DNA of 36,849 nt from Sphingomonadaceae bacterium (GTDB lineage: Bacteria > Pseudomonadota > Alphaproteobacteria > Sphingomonadales > Sphingomonadaceae), in assembly GCA_013001755.1 (NCBI GenBank), contig JABDLY010000125.1:1-36849 (forward strand). The letters are read 5' to 3'. A model generated the notes under the pieces. The model saw nothing but the letters and a program-made list of their open reading frames with translations, had not been told where the DNA came from and searched no databases. This document shows, in pieces, positions 8,774-16,947 of the stretch; the first letter of the stretch is position 1, and each line of letters begins with the position of its first letter. Both the position numbers and the translations under genes were made by a program.

Positions 8774-10459
8774 CTAGAATACCCTGACTGCCGAGGCCGC
8801 CGCCAATCCAATCTGTCCGAAGATCGTCGCGATGTCGCGGATCAGCTGGATCGTGTGACCCGGTGCCTTGGGCGGCACGAGGATGCGATCGCCAGGGCGG
8901 ATCGCCACCGAACGTCCGCGCAGCACGCTGCCGTCGGGACGGAGAACCAGCGTATCCGAACGGTTGGCAAGCCGCGTAAAGCCGCCTGCCCGTTCCACCA
9001 GATCGCCCGAATCCTGCCCCGGCGTCCATAGCATCGTCTGCGGCAGCTCAACTTCGCCAGCTATGACCACCGTCTGTGAAATATAGGGGATGATGATGAC
9101 ATCATCGGGCTCAAGCAGGACTTGATCGAGCGCAGCATCGTCAGGAAGCGAAACGAGTCCGCGCGGCTGAACCTGGCGGGCGCGTGCGATGAATGTCGCA
9201 AGCCCCGTTGCCTGTGCGGCACGCGCTTGGGCAATGGCCGGCGTCGGTGCGGGATCGGTATAGATCACGCGTTCCAGCCGGGCGAGATTCTCCTGAAGAA
9301 GAACCCGCTGCATTTCGGCGATGCTCTGGCGTTCGAGATGAATCATCGGCTCGTCGGCAAGCGGATCAAGCGGGATCCGCGCGAGCAGCGGCCCGAGAGA
9401 ATCGCCGCGATTGACGACATAGGCCGATGGCCCGGTATGCGCACCTTCGACGCGAACGACGAATGTGTCCGACGGCGCATCAGCTTCGAAGCGCACCCTG
9501 TCACCGTCGAACAGCGTCAGCGCGGCGAATTCCTCGCGCGGCAGATAGGCGTTGAACGGCACATCGTCGCGTGTGCCGAGCACCGAGACATGGGTCACTT
9601 CAGGCCGCGGCCGCGCATAGAGCAACAGTTCGCTGCCCGTTCCCGCGGCATTTTCGAACTCAAAGGTAAAGGGAGAGCGCGCATCGCCGGAAACCGACAC
9701 CACGGGGCCCTGCTGGCCGACCACGATAACGTCGCCGCCGCGCAGCTCGACGCCCGACAGATCACCATTGAGCAGAAAGTCGTACAGATCGATATTGCCG
9801 ATATTGTTGCCGTTTCTGCGGACGATAATATGGCGATAGCTGCCGCGATCGGCATCGATCCCGCCGGCGCGCTGAAGGAAGCCGATCACCGAATCCTGGC
9901 CGACACCCGAATGGCCGCCCGGATTTTCGACCGGACCGGTAACGAACACCTGGACCTGCCCGGCGCCGATCACCGTCGCGTAGATCTGCACGGTATCCTG
10001 ATAAACCCGCGATGCAGCATTGTTGACGACGGCGTTGACGTTCGACGCCCGCACGCCGCCAACATTGACCGGGCCGACATTGGGCAGCGCGATATTGCCC
10101 TCCGAATCGACAACGAGAACAGCGGTTTCATTGACCAGCCCATAGGTCGTCACCGAAACCTGATCGCCGGTGCGAACAATATAATTGGGATCGATCGTCC
10201 CGGCGCCGGTTGCGGCGGCCTGGCCGAACAATTCCGAACCGAAGGGCGGAGGCCGGCGACCCGAAATCTGATCCTGCCGTAACGTCGTCCGCACGCGCTC
10301 GCCGCCGCGCTGATCGTCCTGGAGGACCGACGAAGGCGCGCTATCGGCACCGACCGCGCTCGCACCGCTATCCTCGTCGATCTGCGCAGGAGCAGCCGAC
10401 GCCAGGAAGAGCGCCGCGAATGCGGCGAACCACGGGAAAATACGCTTTGCACCGGTCAT
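8774..10459 (-). CDS. kpsD: Capsule polysaccharide export protein KpsD (outer-membrane/periplasmic OPX protein)
   Basis: A 561-residue OPX-family exporter, close to the 558 residues of E. coli KpsD. The signal peptide is MTGAKRIFPWFAAFAALFLASAAPAQ and lacks a lipobox cysteine, as in KpsD and unlike Wza. The polysaccharide-export domain starts near residue 92 (YIVRTGDQVSVTTYGL) and is followed by several SLBB-type segments (for example VFVTGPVENPGGH, VVSVSGDARSPF, VVIAGEVELPQTMLW). Near the C terminus come DGSVLRGRSVAIRPGDRILVPPK and a short hydrophobic tail. Its start overlaps the kpsE stop by four bases (ATGA). It would form the outer exit of the KpsMTED machine. An upstream start would add 33 residues of non-signal sequence inside kpsE and was rejected. 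Confidence 0.92.
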   Translation of the reverse strand: MTGAKRIFPWFAAFAALFLASAAPAQIDEDSGASAVGADSAPSSVLQDDQRGGERVRTTLRQDQISGRRPPPFGSELFGQAAATGAGTIDPNYIVRTGDQVSVTTYGLVNETAVLVVDSEGNIALPNVGPVNVGGVRASNVNAVVNNAASRVYQDTVQIYATVIGAGQVQVFVTGPVENPGGHSGVGQDSVIGFLQRAGGIDADRGSYRHIIVRRNGNNIGNIDLYDFLLNGDLSGVELRGGDVIVVGQQGPVVSVSGDARSPFTFEFENAAGTGSELLLYARPRPEVTHVSVLGTRDDVPFNAYLPREEFAALTLFDGDRVRFEADAPSDTFVVRVEGAHTGPSAYVVNRGDSLGPLLARIPLDPLADEPMIHLERQSIAEMQRVLLQENLARLERVIYTDPAPTPAIAQARAAQATGLATFIARARQVQPRGLVSLPDDAALDQVLLEPDDVIIIPYISQTVVIAGEVELPQTMLWTPGQDSGDLVERAGGFTRLANRSDTLVLRPDGSVLRGRSVAIRPGDRILVPPKAPGHTIQLIRDIATIFGQIGLAAASAVRVF

Positions 10460-11598
10460 TGCACATGATCCTTGACGACAGAATAGCCGAGCATCGCAAT
10501 CGCCATCATCAACGCCGCCGCTATGGCGACCGCGATGACATTTACGAATCGGCTCCAATAATTCGATACTTCGGGCAGCCGCGGCGGCACGAACGCCACC
10601 AGATAGCGCCGCTCGTTCTCGCGCGCGGTCAGTGCCTGTTGCCGTGCCTGAATCGCCGCATAATAAGCCTGCTGGGCGAATTGATAGTCGAGCATGGCTG
10701 TCTGTGCGCTGACATCGCGTGAGGCTTCGGTAACGCCCGGCCCGCCGCGAATCTCGGCCATCGCCGCCGCGCGCTGCGTTTCGAGCGCGCGTATCCGCTC
10801 ATCGAGCGCCTGGATCTGCGGGGAGCTCGGCCGGAACTGGGCGATCGCCGCGGCGCGTTCGACCCGCGCATTGGCGAGCTGGCTCTCGATCTGGCCGACG
10901 AGTTCGATCTGCTGCTGGGCTTCGCTTTCGATGGTCGTTGCGCGATTGGCGCGCGAGGCGATCGCCTGTCGCCGCGCCTCGTTATATTCCTCGCGCCGCA
11001 TTTCGACTTCTTCATTGGCGACACGCACCGCTTCGCTTTGAACGCGACTGTTGAGCGAATTTACGACCGCTTCTGTCTCTTGCAGCACACCCTCGGCCAG
11101 CCGTAGCGATTCTTCGGGCGTATAGGCGCGAACATTCACGGTTATTACATTGGCCGACGGATCATATGCCACACTGCTCTGTTCGCGCCAGAATTCGGTC
11201 TTGCTTTCCAGCGCCGCGTTCGGCGACACGCGCGCCATCGGATCGAACGTCCAGTCGCCATAGGCCGCATCGAAACCATAGTCGGATTCGAGCCGGTCGA
11301 CGAGTTCTCCCGATTCGATAAATTCGACCACGATCAACCCATCGTTGCTGGTTCGCGAAATAGCCGGAATGCCGATACCGCCCAGCAAATCCGGCGGACG
11401 CTGTTCAAGTCCCTGGATAGTGAACATCATTTCGGTATCATATTCGGGCCGTGCGAGCAGGGCGTAGTAGATCAGCATGACCAATGTGGGCACGAGAATG
11501 CCGATCGCTATGATCCGGAATCGTTCTTCGCGGCGCTGTTTACGTGGGTCTACGCCTTCGCGATCGACTCTGACGAAATCGGCCAGCCGACTGATCAT
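10456..11598 (-). CDS. kpsE: Capsule export inner-membrane protein KpsE (PCP family)
   Basis: A 380-residue polysaccharide co-polymerase-type protein. A membrane segment lies at about residues 28-48 (RIIAIGILVPTLVMLIYYALLA) and a second at about 350-372 (IAVAIAAALMMAIAMLGYSVV), with a large periplasmic domain between. Residues about 170-310 are rich in heptad-like Glu/Arg/Ala/Gln and predicted to be coiled coil (EEVEMRREEYNEARRQAIAS). The two-helix, long-coil layout is that of KpsE/CtrB/BexC, which link the ABC transporter to KpsD across the periplasm. It overlaps kpsT by four bases and kpsD by four bases, showing tight coupling. Confidence 0.9.
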   Translation of the reverse strand: MISRLADFVRVDREGVDPRKQRREERFRIIAIGILVPTLVMLIYYALLARPEYDTEMMFTIQGLEQRPPDLLGGIGIPAISRTSNDGLIVVEFIESGELVDRLESDYGFDAAYGDWTFDPMARVSPNAALESKTEFWREQSSVAYDPSANVITVNVRAYTPEESLRLAEGVLQETEAVVNSLNSRVQSEAVRVANEEVEMRREEYNEARRQAIASRANRATTIESEAQQQIELVGQIESQLANARVERAAAIAQFRPSSPQIQALDERIRALETQRAAAMAEIRGGPGVTEASRDVSAQTAMLDYQFAQQAYYAAIQARQQALTARENERRYLVAFVPPRLPEVSNYWSRFVNVIAVAIAAALMMAIAMLGYSVVKDHVQ

Positions 11599-12254
11599 CC
11601 CGTCACCTGCTCATAATAGTCCACGGCTTCGTCGACCGATTCGAACATGGTCAATTCGCCGCGATGGACGACGCCGCCGCGGTCGCAATATTGCTTGATC
11701 TGATTGGGCATGTGAGACGTCAGCAAGATATCCGATTCAGCCCGGCGTTTTTCGAACTCGGCCTGGCATTTTTCCTGGAATTTAAAATCGCCGACGGACA
11801 GCGATTCGTCGATAATGTAGACTTGGAACCTGATAGCCATGCTCAGACCAAATGCCAATCGCGCGCGCATGCCGCTGGAATAGTTGCGGACGGGTTCGTG
11901 AATGGCATTCCCGATCTCGGCAAAGTCAGTTACAAAATCAGATACTTCCTCAATGTCTCTGTTATAGATTCGGCACACGAAACGCAGATTTTCCATACCT
12001 GTCAGCGAACTGTTGAACGAGGACGAAAACCCCAGTCGCCAGCTGATCGTCACATCCTTGCGCACTGCGCCGAATGTTGGGCGTTCGGCGCCGCAGATAA
12101 TCCGCAGCAGAGTAGATTTTCCGGCGCCGTTTACGCCGAGAATGCCATAGCTATAGCCCTTCTCGAAGACGGCGTTGATATCGTTGAGCACGGTTTTTCG
12201 GCCGCTGCGCCGCGAGCGATAAACCTTGGTGATATTTTGAAGTTCGATAGTCAT
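11595..12254 (-). CDS. kpsT: Capsule ABC transporter ATP-binding protein KpsT
   Basis: A 219-residue ATPase at the inner membrane that powers capsule export with KpsM. Walker A is GVNGAGKST (residues 40-48), the signature motif is NYSSGMRARL (125-134) and Walker B is VYIIDESLSVGD (146-157). The signature has SSGM rather than the common LSGG, as is usual for polysaccharide exporters of the KpsT/CtrD/BexA group. Length equals that of E. coli KpsT (219). No extra carbohydrate-binding domain is attached, which also fits the capsule (not O-antigen) group. It starts two bases after kpsM and overlaps kpsE by four bases. Confidence 0.95.
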   Translation of the reverse strand: MTIELQNITKVYRSRRSGRKTVLNDINAVFEKGYSYGILGVNGAGKSTLLRIICGAERPTFGAVRKDVTISWRLGFSSSFNSSLTGMENLRFVCRIYNRDIEEVSDFVTDFAEIGNAIHEPVRNYSSGMRARLAFGLSMAIRFQVYIIDESLSVGDFKFQEKCQAEFEKRRAESDILLTSHMPNQIKQYCDRGGVVHRGELTMFESVDEAVDYYEQVTG

Positions 12255-12256
12255 GA

Positions 12257-13114
12257 CTAGCTGACGATTTCCTCATCGCCGGTCATGATCAGGATCCGAT
12301 CGATCACCAGTCCGATTAAAAGGAACACCGTCGCAACTGCCAGCGGATAAAACGGGTCGTAGACTTGGCTCTCGAAGGTCGGAATGGCGGCGCTGCGGAA
12401 CCATTCGATCATATGGGCGATCGGGTTATAGTATATATATTCACGCGCTGCAGGAGGTAGTGATTCAAGCGTAAAGAAAATACCCGACAGCAGCCAGATC
12501 GGCCGACTCATATAACTCCAGACATTTTGCCAGATTGGCAATATGCGCGCGAGGCTCGAACTGAAGAACGCGCTCGCCAATGTGAAGTAGAAAAAAGCGA
12601 GCCCTGCCAACAGCAGTCCGCCCGGATCGCCAAAGAACATCCCCGCAGGCACGTCTATGATAAAGAAGCTGCCGATAACGAACAAGAGGAAGATGACAAA
12701 GGTCGTCGCGGCATCGAGCACCACCCTGCCAATCACGATATCGGCCGGCATGACCTGAGGATAGGTCAGCAACCCTAGATTAGCGCTGACCGCGCTTGCG
12801 CCCCTGCCGACGGCACTGCGCCAGAAGAAAAACGGCACGATGCCGGTGATGAGAAACACCGATAATGGCGCGGCGACCGGTCCAGTCCGTCCCAACAGCG
12901 AAAAAGCGATGACGAGCACGCTGAGCTCGATCAGCGGATCGATCAACGCCCAAGCATAGCCGATATTCGAATTGCCGTAGCGGGTGCGCGATTCGCGGAT
13001 GATGATCGCGTGAATGACGCGATACATCGTCTCCAGCGAGGCGCGCAGCTCGGCGAACCATCTGTCGCCGAACAGCCGGCGATCGCCCGGAATATGGTTG
13101 GGGTTTTCCGCCAT
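12257..13114 (-). CDS. kpsM: Capsule ABC transporter permease KpsM
   Basis: A 285-residue ABC-2-type permease. The N-terminal cytoplasmic segment reaches RESRTRYGNSNIGYAWALIDP, a hallmark of polysaccharide permeases. Six hydrophobic segments follow (roughly residues 60-80, 88-110, 125-150, 155-180, 190-215, 255-275). YNPIAHMIEWFR just before the last helix is also typical of the family. It passes the lipid-linked capsule chain through the inner membrane with KpsT. It follows ugd by nine bases and precedes kpsT by two, in the same operon. The N terminus is about 25 residues longer than in E. coli KpsM. Confidence 0.93.
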   Translation of the reverse strand: MAENPNHIPGDRRLFGDRWFAELRASLETMYRVIHAIIIRESRTRYGNSNIGYAWALIDPLIELSVLVIAFSLLGRTGPVAAPLSVFLITGIVPFFFWRSAVGRGASAVSANLGLLTYPQVMPADIVIGRVVLDAATTFVIFLLFVIGSFFIIDVPAGMFFGDPGGLLLAGLAFFYFTLASAFFSSSLARILPIWQNVWSYMSRPIWLLSGIFFTLESLPPAAREYIYYNPIAHMIEWFRSAAIPTFESQVYDPFYPLAVATVFLLIGLVIDRILIMTGDEEIVS

Positions 13115-13123
13115 TTAGCGAGC

Positions 13124-14440
13124 CTATTCGATTCCCGCAGCGCGGCCAATACAATGATAATCGAGGCCCGCGGCCCTGGCTTCCTCGATCGAATATATGT
13201 TGCGCAGGTCGACAAGCAGCGGCGTAGCGAGCGTCGCAGCCATGCGCTTGAGGTCGAGTGCGCGAAATTCATCCCATTCGGTGACGATGACGAGTGCATC
13301 GGCGCCTTTGGCGGCCTGATACGGCCCATCGACGAACTCGACATCGTCGAGCAGCGGGCGCGCCTGCTCGGTGCCCTCGGGATCATAGGCGCGGATCTTG
13401 GCGCCTTCGTCCTGCAACGCCTGAATGATCGCGATCGACGGCGCATCGCGCATGTCGTCGGTGTTGGGTTTGAAGGTCAGGCCGAGGATGGCAATGGTCT
13501 TGCCGCGAACATCGCGGTCCATCGCCCGGAAAACCTTGCGGCCCATAGCGCGTTTGCGCGCATCGTTGACGCCTACCACGGCCTCGACGATGCGCAGCGG
13601 CGCGCCCTTGTCCTCGGCCGTCTTGAGCAGCGCAAGCGTGTCCTTGGGAAAGCACGAGCCGCCATAGCCGGGGCCGGCATGGAGGAATTTGGGACCGATG
13701 CGATTGTCGAGCCCGATGCCGCGCGACACGTCCTGGACATCGGCCCCGACAATCTCGCACAGGTCGGCGATCTCGTTGATGAAGGTGATCTTCGTCGCGA
13801 GGAAGGCGTTCGCGGCATATTTGATCAGCTCGGCCGTGCGCCGGCGGGTAAACATCAGCGGTGCCTTGTTGAGATTGAGTGGCCGGTAGACCGCTTCGAG
13901 CACTGCGCGAGCGCGCTCATCCTCGACACCGACGACGACGCGATCGGGGTGTTTGAAATCGTCGATGGCAGCGCCCTCGCGGAGGAATTCCGGATTGGAC
14001 GCGACCGAAATTCCGATGTCCGGCGCGGCATCGCGCGCGATCCGTTCGACCTCGTCGCCGGTGCCGACCGGAACGGTCGATTTTGTCACGATTACGCACG
14101 GCCCGGTCAGCGCACCGGCAATTTCTTCCGCGGCGGCGTGAACATAGCTAAGATCGGCATGGCCATCGCCGCGCCGCGACGGCGTGCCGACCGCGATGAA
14201 CACGGCATCCGCTCCCGCGACGCCCTCGGCAAGATCGGTGGTGAAAGACAATCTGCCGCCCGCGACATTATGCGCCACCAGCGCATCGAGACCCGGCTCG
14301 TAAATTGGCATGACGCCGTTATGCAGCGCGTCGATCTTCGCCGCGTCCTTGTCGACGCAGACCACCTCGTGTCCGAAATCGGAAAAACAGGCCCCCGAGA
14401 CGAGCCCGACATAGCCCGTGCCGATCATCGCAATACGCAT
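13124..14440 (-). CDS. ugd: UDP-glucose 6-dehydrogenase
   Basis: A 438-residue cytoplasmic enzyme that oxidises UDP-glucose to UDP-glucuronate with two NAD. The N-terminal Rossmann motif is MIGTGYVGLVSGACFSDFGH, followed by NGVMPIYEPGL, VGTPSRRGDGHADLSYV and TKSTVPVGT. The catalytic cysteine lies in GYGGSCFPKDT. LGLTFKPNTDDMRDAPS in the C-terminal domain is typical of UDP-Glc dehydrogenases. The start is set at MRIAMIGTGY; a Met four codons earlier is possible but poorly placed. Its position inside the kps operon suggests glucuronate, or a sugar made from it, in the capsule. This is the second nucleotide-sugar dehydrogenase of the locus and belongs to a different branch from the one at 3459-4736. 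Confidence 0.95.
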   Translation of the reverse strand: MRIAMIGTGYVGLVSGACFSDFGHEVVCVDKDAAKIDALHNGVMPIYEPGLDALVAHNVAGGRLSFTTDLAEGVAGADAVFIAVGTPSRRGDGHADLSYVHAAAEEIAGALTGPCVIVTKSTVPVGTGDEVERIARDAAPDIGISVASNPEFLREGAAIDDFKHPDRVVVGVEDERARAVLEAVYRPLNLNKAPLMFTRRRTAELIKYAANAFLATKITFINEIADLCEIVGADVQDVSRGIGLDNRIGPKFLHAGPGYGGSCFPKDTLALLKTAEDKGAPLRIVEAVVGVNDARKRAMGRKVFRAMDRDVRGKTIAILGLTFKPNTDDMRDAPSIAIIQALQDEGAKIRAYDPEGTEQARPLLDDVEFVDGPYQAAKGADALVIVTEWDEFRALDLKRMAATLATPLLVDLRNIYSIEEARAAGLDYHCIGRAAGIE

Positions 14441-14520
14441 GAAACACCCCAAAAATGGATTCGGGCGCTGTTACAACAGGCTATTGGCAAGGGCTAGAGC
14501 GAGAAAACTCTTTTCTATTC

Positions 14521-15552
14521 TCAACGCCTTGAAGCGATGGCCGCCGCAATCACGGGAGTCCAGCCGCCTTCGCTCGAAAGCGCGGTCAGGTCGTCCGTCA
14601 TCGGGCCGGGACACGGTCCTGCGCGAAAACAGGATATATGCTGTTTTCTGGCCTGGCTCAGCAGCAGCGCCGCCTCGCCACCCAACGCGGCACCGTCGAA
14701 CAGGATAAGCGCATCGAAACATCCGAGCAGCGCCGGCCAGCGGATCGGCAGCGGAGAACCAAGCAGACGCAGTTCACCGGGCGGCGCCGCGATTTCCACC
14801 GCGCCGATCACCGCCAGAAGCGGCGGATCGCTGCGCCCTGCGATGCCATCCACGGTTTCGCGAAGATGCCGGGCGCGCATATCGTCGTCGGGCCAGCCGA
14901 TGCAGCCGATCACCGGGCCCTCATGATCGAGTCCGAATTCGGCTGCGGCAAGCGCAATATCGGCATCGCTTGGAGGATCGAACGGAGCTCCGGCCTCGCC
15001 GAGATGAGCGAACAACCGCGTCAGCCGCGCTTCATCCGGCGAAAGATTGGCGGCTTCGTTGCCGAGTTCCTGCGCGAGCGCCGGATCCTCCTCGCAAGTC
15101 GCCAAGGCGATTTCGGCGAGCGCCCGGCCCTTGGCTGCATCATCGGCCTTCGCGGCGCGGACCCAGTTCGCGGCTTGCCCGGCGCCATCCGCCGCCAGCC
15201 TCTCGAGCGCCGGATCGACGAGCCGCAGCCGATCTGCGATGCCGGTCGCCATGGTATCGGGCACGCGTTCGCGGCGTTTGGCCTTTTGCTTGAGCCGCAA
15301 ACGGCGCAAGCGGGCGGGAAGCGCGGCGATTCCCTTCATGGTCCGCGCCTCGATCAGCGCTTTTCCAAGACCGTAAGCCAGCGTGCGATGGGCATTGATG
15401 ACGCGATGTTCGAGCTGGCGCTTTTCCGCCTGGAGTGCGGCGATCTCGCGCTCTGCAGCCTCGCGCGCGACCGTCTCCATCCGCAACCGTTCGCTCAATG
15501 CCTCCGCTTCGGCGGAATCTGAACTGTCGTCGCTAATTGCGGGTTCCTTCAC
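14521..15552 (-). CDS. Unknown capsule-operon protein with N-terminal coiled coil
   Basis: A 343-residue protein I do not recognise. Residues about 15-60 are strongly helical and charged and predicted to be coiled coil (EALSERLRMETVAREAAER). A basic stretch follows at 80-96 (RLRRLRLKQKAKRRERV). The C-terminal third alternates short hydrophobic strands with glycines (GPVIGCIGWPDDD, LLAVIGAV, FDALILFDGAALGG) and ends in AAIASRR; this resembles the tail half of a Rossmann-like or GT-B fold without clear catalytic residues. There is no signal peptide. It starts with GTG inside the last 20 bases of the GT2 gene, so it is coupled to it, and ugd follows after 80 bases. Likely role: a helper in chain synthesis at the inner membrane; this is inferred from place only. 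Confidence 0.7.
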   Translation of the reverse strand: MKEPAISDDSSDSAEAEALSERLRMETVAREAAEREIAALQAEKRQLEHRVINAHRTLAYGLGKALIEARTMKGIAALPARLRRLRLKQKAKRRERVPDTMATGIADRLRLVDPALERLAADGAGQAANWVRAAKADDAAKGRALAEIALATCEEDPALAQELGNEAANLSPDEARLTRLFAHLGEAGAPFDPPSDADIALAAAEFGLDHEGPVIGCIGWPDDDMRARHLRETVDGIAGRSDPPLLAVIGAVEIAAPPGELRLLGSPLPIRWPALLGCFDALILFDGAALGGEAALLLSQARKQHISCFRAGPCPGPMTDDLTALSSEGGWTPVIAAAIASRR

Positions 15553-16867
15553 CTGAATTTAGCGTAACTTGGGTGTGTTGCGCGCTGCTGGCAAGCGCCG
15601 GCGGTTCGAGCCCGGCGTGACGAAACATCCAGTCGGAGCGATAGGCGAGCCGCTCGCCGCCGAACACCCCCCCCTCGCGCGCTTCGCTGAGCGATCCCGT
15701 GCGCCAGCGCGCGACCAGCAGGACCGCGCGATCGCGCCGCACCTCGCTCTTGCCGTGAAGCATTTCAAGCCGCGCGAACATCTCGCTATCCGCCCCGGTT
15801 TCGACCTCCTCGAACGGGCCGGCGGCGATCAGCGCTTCGCGTTGCAAGAGCATCGTGATCGGCACCATCCGGACCAGCGGAAACACACGCGGCGCGACCG
15901 GCGCGCCGCCTTCGTCGATCCGGATATGGTTGGCGATCGATATCGTGCCGCCCTTGGCCAGCGAGTCCATCTGCCGCGCGATCCGTTCGGCCGGCGACCA
16001 GTCATCGGCGTCGAGAAAGGTCACATAATCGCCCGTCGCTACATCGACGCCAGCATTGCGCGCGCCATAGGCGCCGGGCGCGCGATCGTTCGTTATCGGC
16101 CGGATACGCGGGTCGTCCGCCGCGAGCCGGGCCGCCAGGGCCGCGCCGTCGTCGGTCGACCGATCGTCGATCAAGACGATTTCAAGATCGCGCCAGCTCT
16201 GCCCGGTCAGCGAACAGACCGCCGTTTCGAGTGTGTCGGCGGCGTCATGAAATGGTACGATTACCGACACTTTAGGCCCGTCGCGCGGCAGCAAAACGCG
16301 GCGCTGAAACGCGTCGAGCGTTACCGGCTCGTCATCGAGATCGAGCGGTTCGGACAGCGCCGACCATTCGAAGATCCGGTTGATATGCTTGCGGGCGGCC
16401 AGCGCATCGCCCCGCTTGGCGGCGATATGGGCGAGAATTGCGGAGGATTCGGCGTCGACCTCCTCATCGGGACGAAGGAGGCTGCGGTCGGACAGGCGAC
16501 CGGCGGCGATCAGGCAGGCGGCGCGGGCGCAGCGGTCTTCGTCAGCAAGATATTTGAGTGCCGCCGACGGTGCATGCGGCGCCAGCGCCCTGGCCAGCAG
16601 AAGGCTTTTTTTGGAATCGAGCGGCCCTGCCTCACGCAGCGCACCGATGCGGCCAAGCGTCGTTTTTGCCAGCAGCTGGCCGAAAGCGGCGGCTTCATCA
16701 TGCGCATCGTGCTCTAGCGCGAGCGGATGGAGGCCGAGCCGCGCCAGCACATAGGGATCGTCCGCCGCTCCCCGCAGAGCAGCCGCATGCAGCGCGCGAT
16801 CCGCAGCTTTGCGCGCCGCCCATAGCCGCAACCCCGCCGATGGCGCACGCGCCAGCGAGCCCAGCAT
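15533..16867 (-). CDS. Family 2 glycosyltransferase with long N-terminal extension
   Basis: A 444-residue GT-A fold transferase. The catalytic domain begins near residue 199 with KVSVIVPFHDAADTLETAV. It continues with LEIVLIDDRSTDDG and GARNAGVDVATGDYVTFLDADDW, where DAD is the metal- and nucleotide-binding DxD motif. The first ~195 residues are an alanine-rich helical region with Tetratricopeptide-like spacing and no membrane segment. There are no C-terminal membrane helices, so it is a cytosolic or peripheral transferase rather than a synthase-exporter. It is first in the leftward capsule operon; the GT4 gene diverges from it, 80 bases away. The sugar donor and acceptor cannot be read. The 3' end overlaps the next gene by 20 bases. 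Confidence 0.88.
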   Translation of the reverse strand: MLGSLARAPSAGLRLWAARKAADRALHAAALRGAADDPYVLARLGLHPLALEHDAHDEAAAFGQLLAKTTLGRIGALREAGPLDSKKSLLLARALAPHAPSAALKYLADEDRCARAACLIAAGRLSDRSLLRPDEEVDAESSAILAHIAAKRGDALAARKHINRIFEWSALSEPLDLDDEPVTLDAFQRRVLLPRDGPKVSVIVPFHDAADTLETAVCSLTGQSWRDLEIVLIDDRSTDDGAALAARLAADDPRIRPITNDRAPGAYGARNAGVDVATGDYVTFLDADDWSPAERIARQMDSLAKGGTISIANHIRIDEGGAPVAPRVFPLVRMVPITMLLQREALIAAGPFEEVETGADSEMFARLEMLHGKSEVRRDRAVLLVARWRTGSLSEAREGGVFGGERLAYRSDWMFRHAGLEPPALASSAQHTQVTLNSGEGTRN

Positions 16868-16947
16868 CTTGTCACTCGGAAACCGCGCCAGCCTTCGCCC
16901 TCCCTGCCAATTGCGACCAGTCGCGACGCACCCTATGGATTCGCGCC

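Noticed and set aside
9122-10282. 386-codon plus-strand frame opposite kpsD
   Set aside because: No recognisable protein; kpsD on the other strand has signal peptide and export-domain motifs.
13010-14497. 495-codon plus-strand frame opposite ugd
   Set aside because: Antisense shadow; ugd motifs are unequivocal.
16558-16947. N-terminal extension of the GT4 reading frame
   Set aside because: Low-complexity Ala/Pro/Arg/His translation, antisense to the GT2 gene; the real start is placed at GTG 16948.
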